From: CAZCSJ01 sp964501445
GTDB lineage: Bacteria; Patescibacteriota; Minisyncoccia; Sungbacterales; HO2-52-23
NCBI GenBank assembly: GCA_964501445.1
Contig: CAZCSJ010000001.1
Location: forward strand, 12,775-76,774
Direction of reading: 5' to 3'
Length of the DNA stretch: 64,000 bases
Shown: piece by piece, positions 63,951 to 64,000 of the stretch
Layout of the letters: every line of letters starts with the position of its first letter
Position numbering within the stretch: the stretch's first letter is position 1
The notes under the pieces: generated by a model
The model's database searches: none
What the model saw: only the letters and a program-made list of their open reading frames with translations
Told to the model about the DNA's origin: nothing
Made by a program: the position numbers and the translations under genes

Positions 63951-64000
63951 ATGAAAGTTGAAGATTCACAACTCAAAGCATTTCTCGCGGATTCCGGCCT
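63951..64000 (+). CDS. Second PilB/GspE-type ATPase, start only
   Basis: Sixteen codons are visible before the edge: MKVEDSQLKAFLADSG. The opening resembles N termini of GspE/PilB ATPases of Parcubacteria (a short helix that precedes the MshEN domain). The context of a kinase and receiver upstream supports a pilus or secretion ATPase, but this rests on one short segment. Confidence 0.45.
   Translation, partial: MKVEDSQLKAFLADSG

Overview
The window is a dense, roughly 50% GC bacterial chromosome segment. Its gene content suggests the Candidate Phyla Radiation (Patescibacteria), most likely a Parcubacteria-type organism. The signs are short versions of housekeeping proteins, almost no biosynthetic genes beyond dTMP supply, a full type IV pilus/competence set, a four-helix-bundle (S23) protein gene inside a ribosomal-protein operon, PrsW and Hsp20. 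UGA is a stop codon, because prfB keeps a programmed +1 frameshift at an in-frame UGA. No ribosomal RNA, CRISPR array or recognisable transposase gene was seen. The lineage is an inference from gene content, not from a marker phylogeny.

Layout. 1-19.3 kb, mostly minus strand: partial methyltransferase, tRNA-Gln, ftsX-ftsE, prfB, hsp20-prsW, valS, tsaD, dfrA-thyA-tmk, rplK-S23-nusG-secE, gyrB, a PheRS gene of mitochondrial (single-chain) type, a cell-wall protein joining a dead L,D-transpeptidase fold to a D,D-carboxypeptidase, and a plus-strand exported repeat protein. 19.3-26.9 kb: three tRNAs among tRNA fragments, two exported surface proteins, a membrane protein, gatA-gatC and an ATP-dependent DNA ligase. 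27-39.7 kb: the type IV pilus block (four minor pseudopilins, pilD, a major pilin with its own promoter, pilC, pilT, a CheY-like regulator, another pseudopilin, pilB, pilP-like, pilO, pilN, pilM), followed by comF on the plus strand. 40.6-54 kb: RNase Y between two large hairpin arrays, the primary sigma factor, gpmI, a small-RNA candidate, NYN nuclease, MNT nucleotidyltransferase, membrane protein, clpP, tig, nusA, an MBL hydrolase and rpsA. 54.1-56.3 kb: tRNA-Arg followed by an AT-rich island that carries a three-gene cassette ending in a caspase/CHAT-like protease. 56.3-64 kb: recG, a membrane glycosyltransferase, tRNA-Ile(UAU), ftsH, a histidine kinase/response regulator pair and the start of a second PilB-like ATPase.

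The most striking property is how much of the window consists of short inverted-repeat elements from many unrelated families. (i) Six elements, five of them 99-102 bp long, begin CCCGTTAGA and end TCTAACGGG; their interiors are unrelated and four abut a start codon exactly. (ii) Five about 85-112 bp hairpins built from ATAC(G/T)AAT units lie just upstream of ftsE, gatA, pilB, pilM and clpP. (iii) CCTTCGACAAGCTCAGG...GTCGAGGG elements are inserted in frame in valS, tsaD (twice), recG and a glycosyltransferase; they always use the same strand, which is open in all three frames. (iv) Large GC-rich multi-hairpin elements flank RNase Y, and a related one forms the 67-residue leader of two pseudopilins. 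tsaD alone carries six in-frame insertions from five families. In effect the genome has a layer of palindromic elements that fills intergenic gaps and is also translated.

Functionally, the pilus block encodes a retractable pilus and DNA-uptake apparatus (PilB, PilT, PilC, PilD, PilM/N/O, ComF). dfrA-thyA-tmk forms a dTMP-to-dTDP module, secE-nusG-rplK a compact expression operon, and ftsE-ftsX the divisome ABC complex. Several plus-strand genes (gpmI, comF, the 53.5 kb gene, the caspase cassette) have -10 boxes 6-8 nt before the start codon, which suggests leaderless transcripts.
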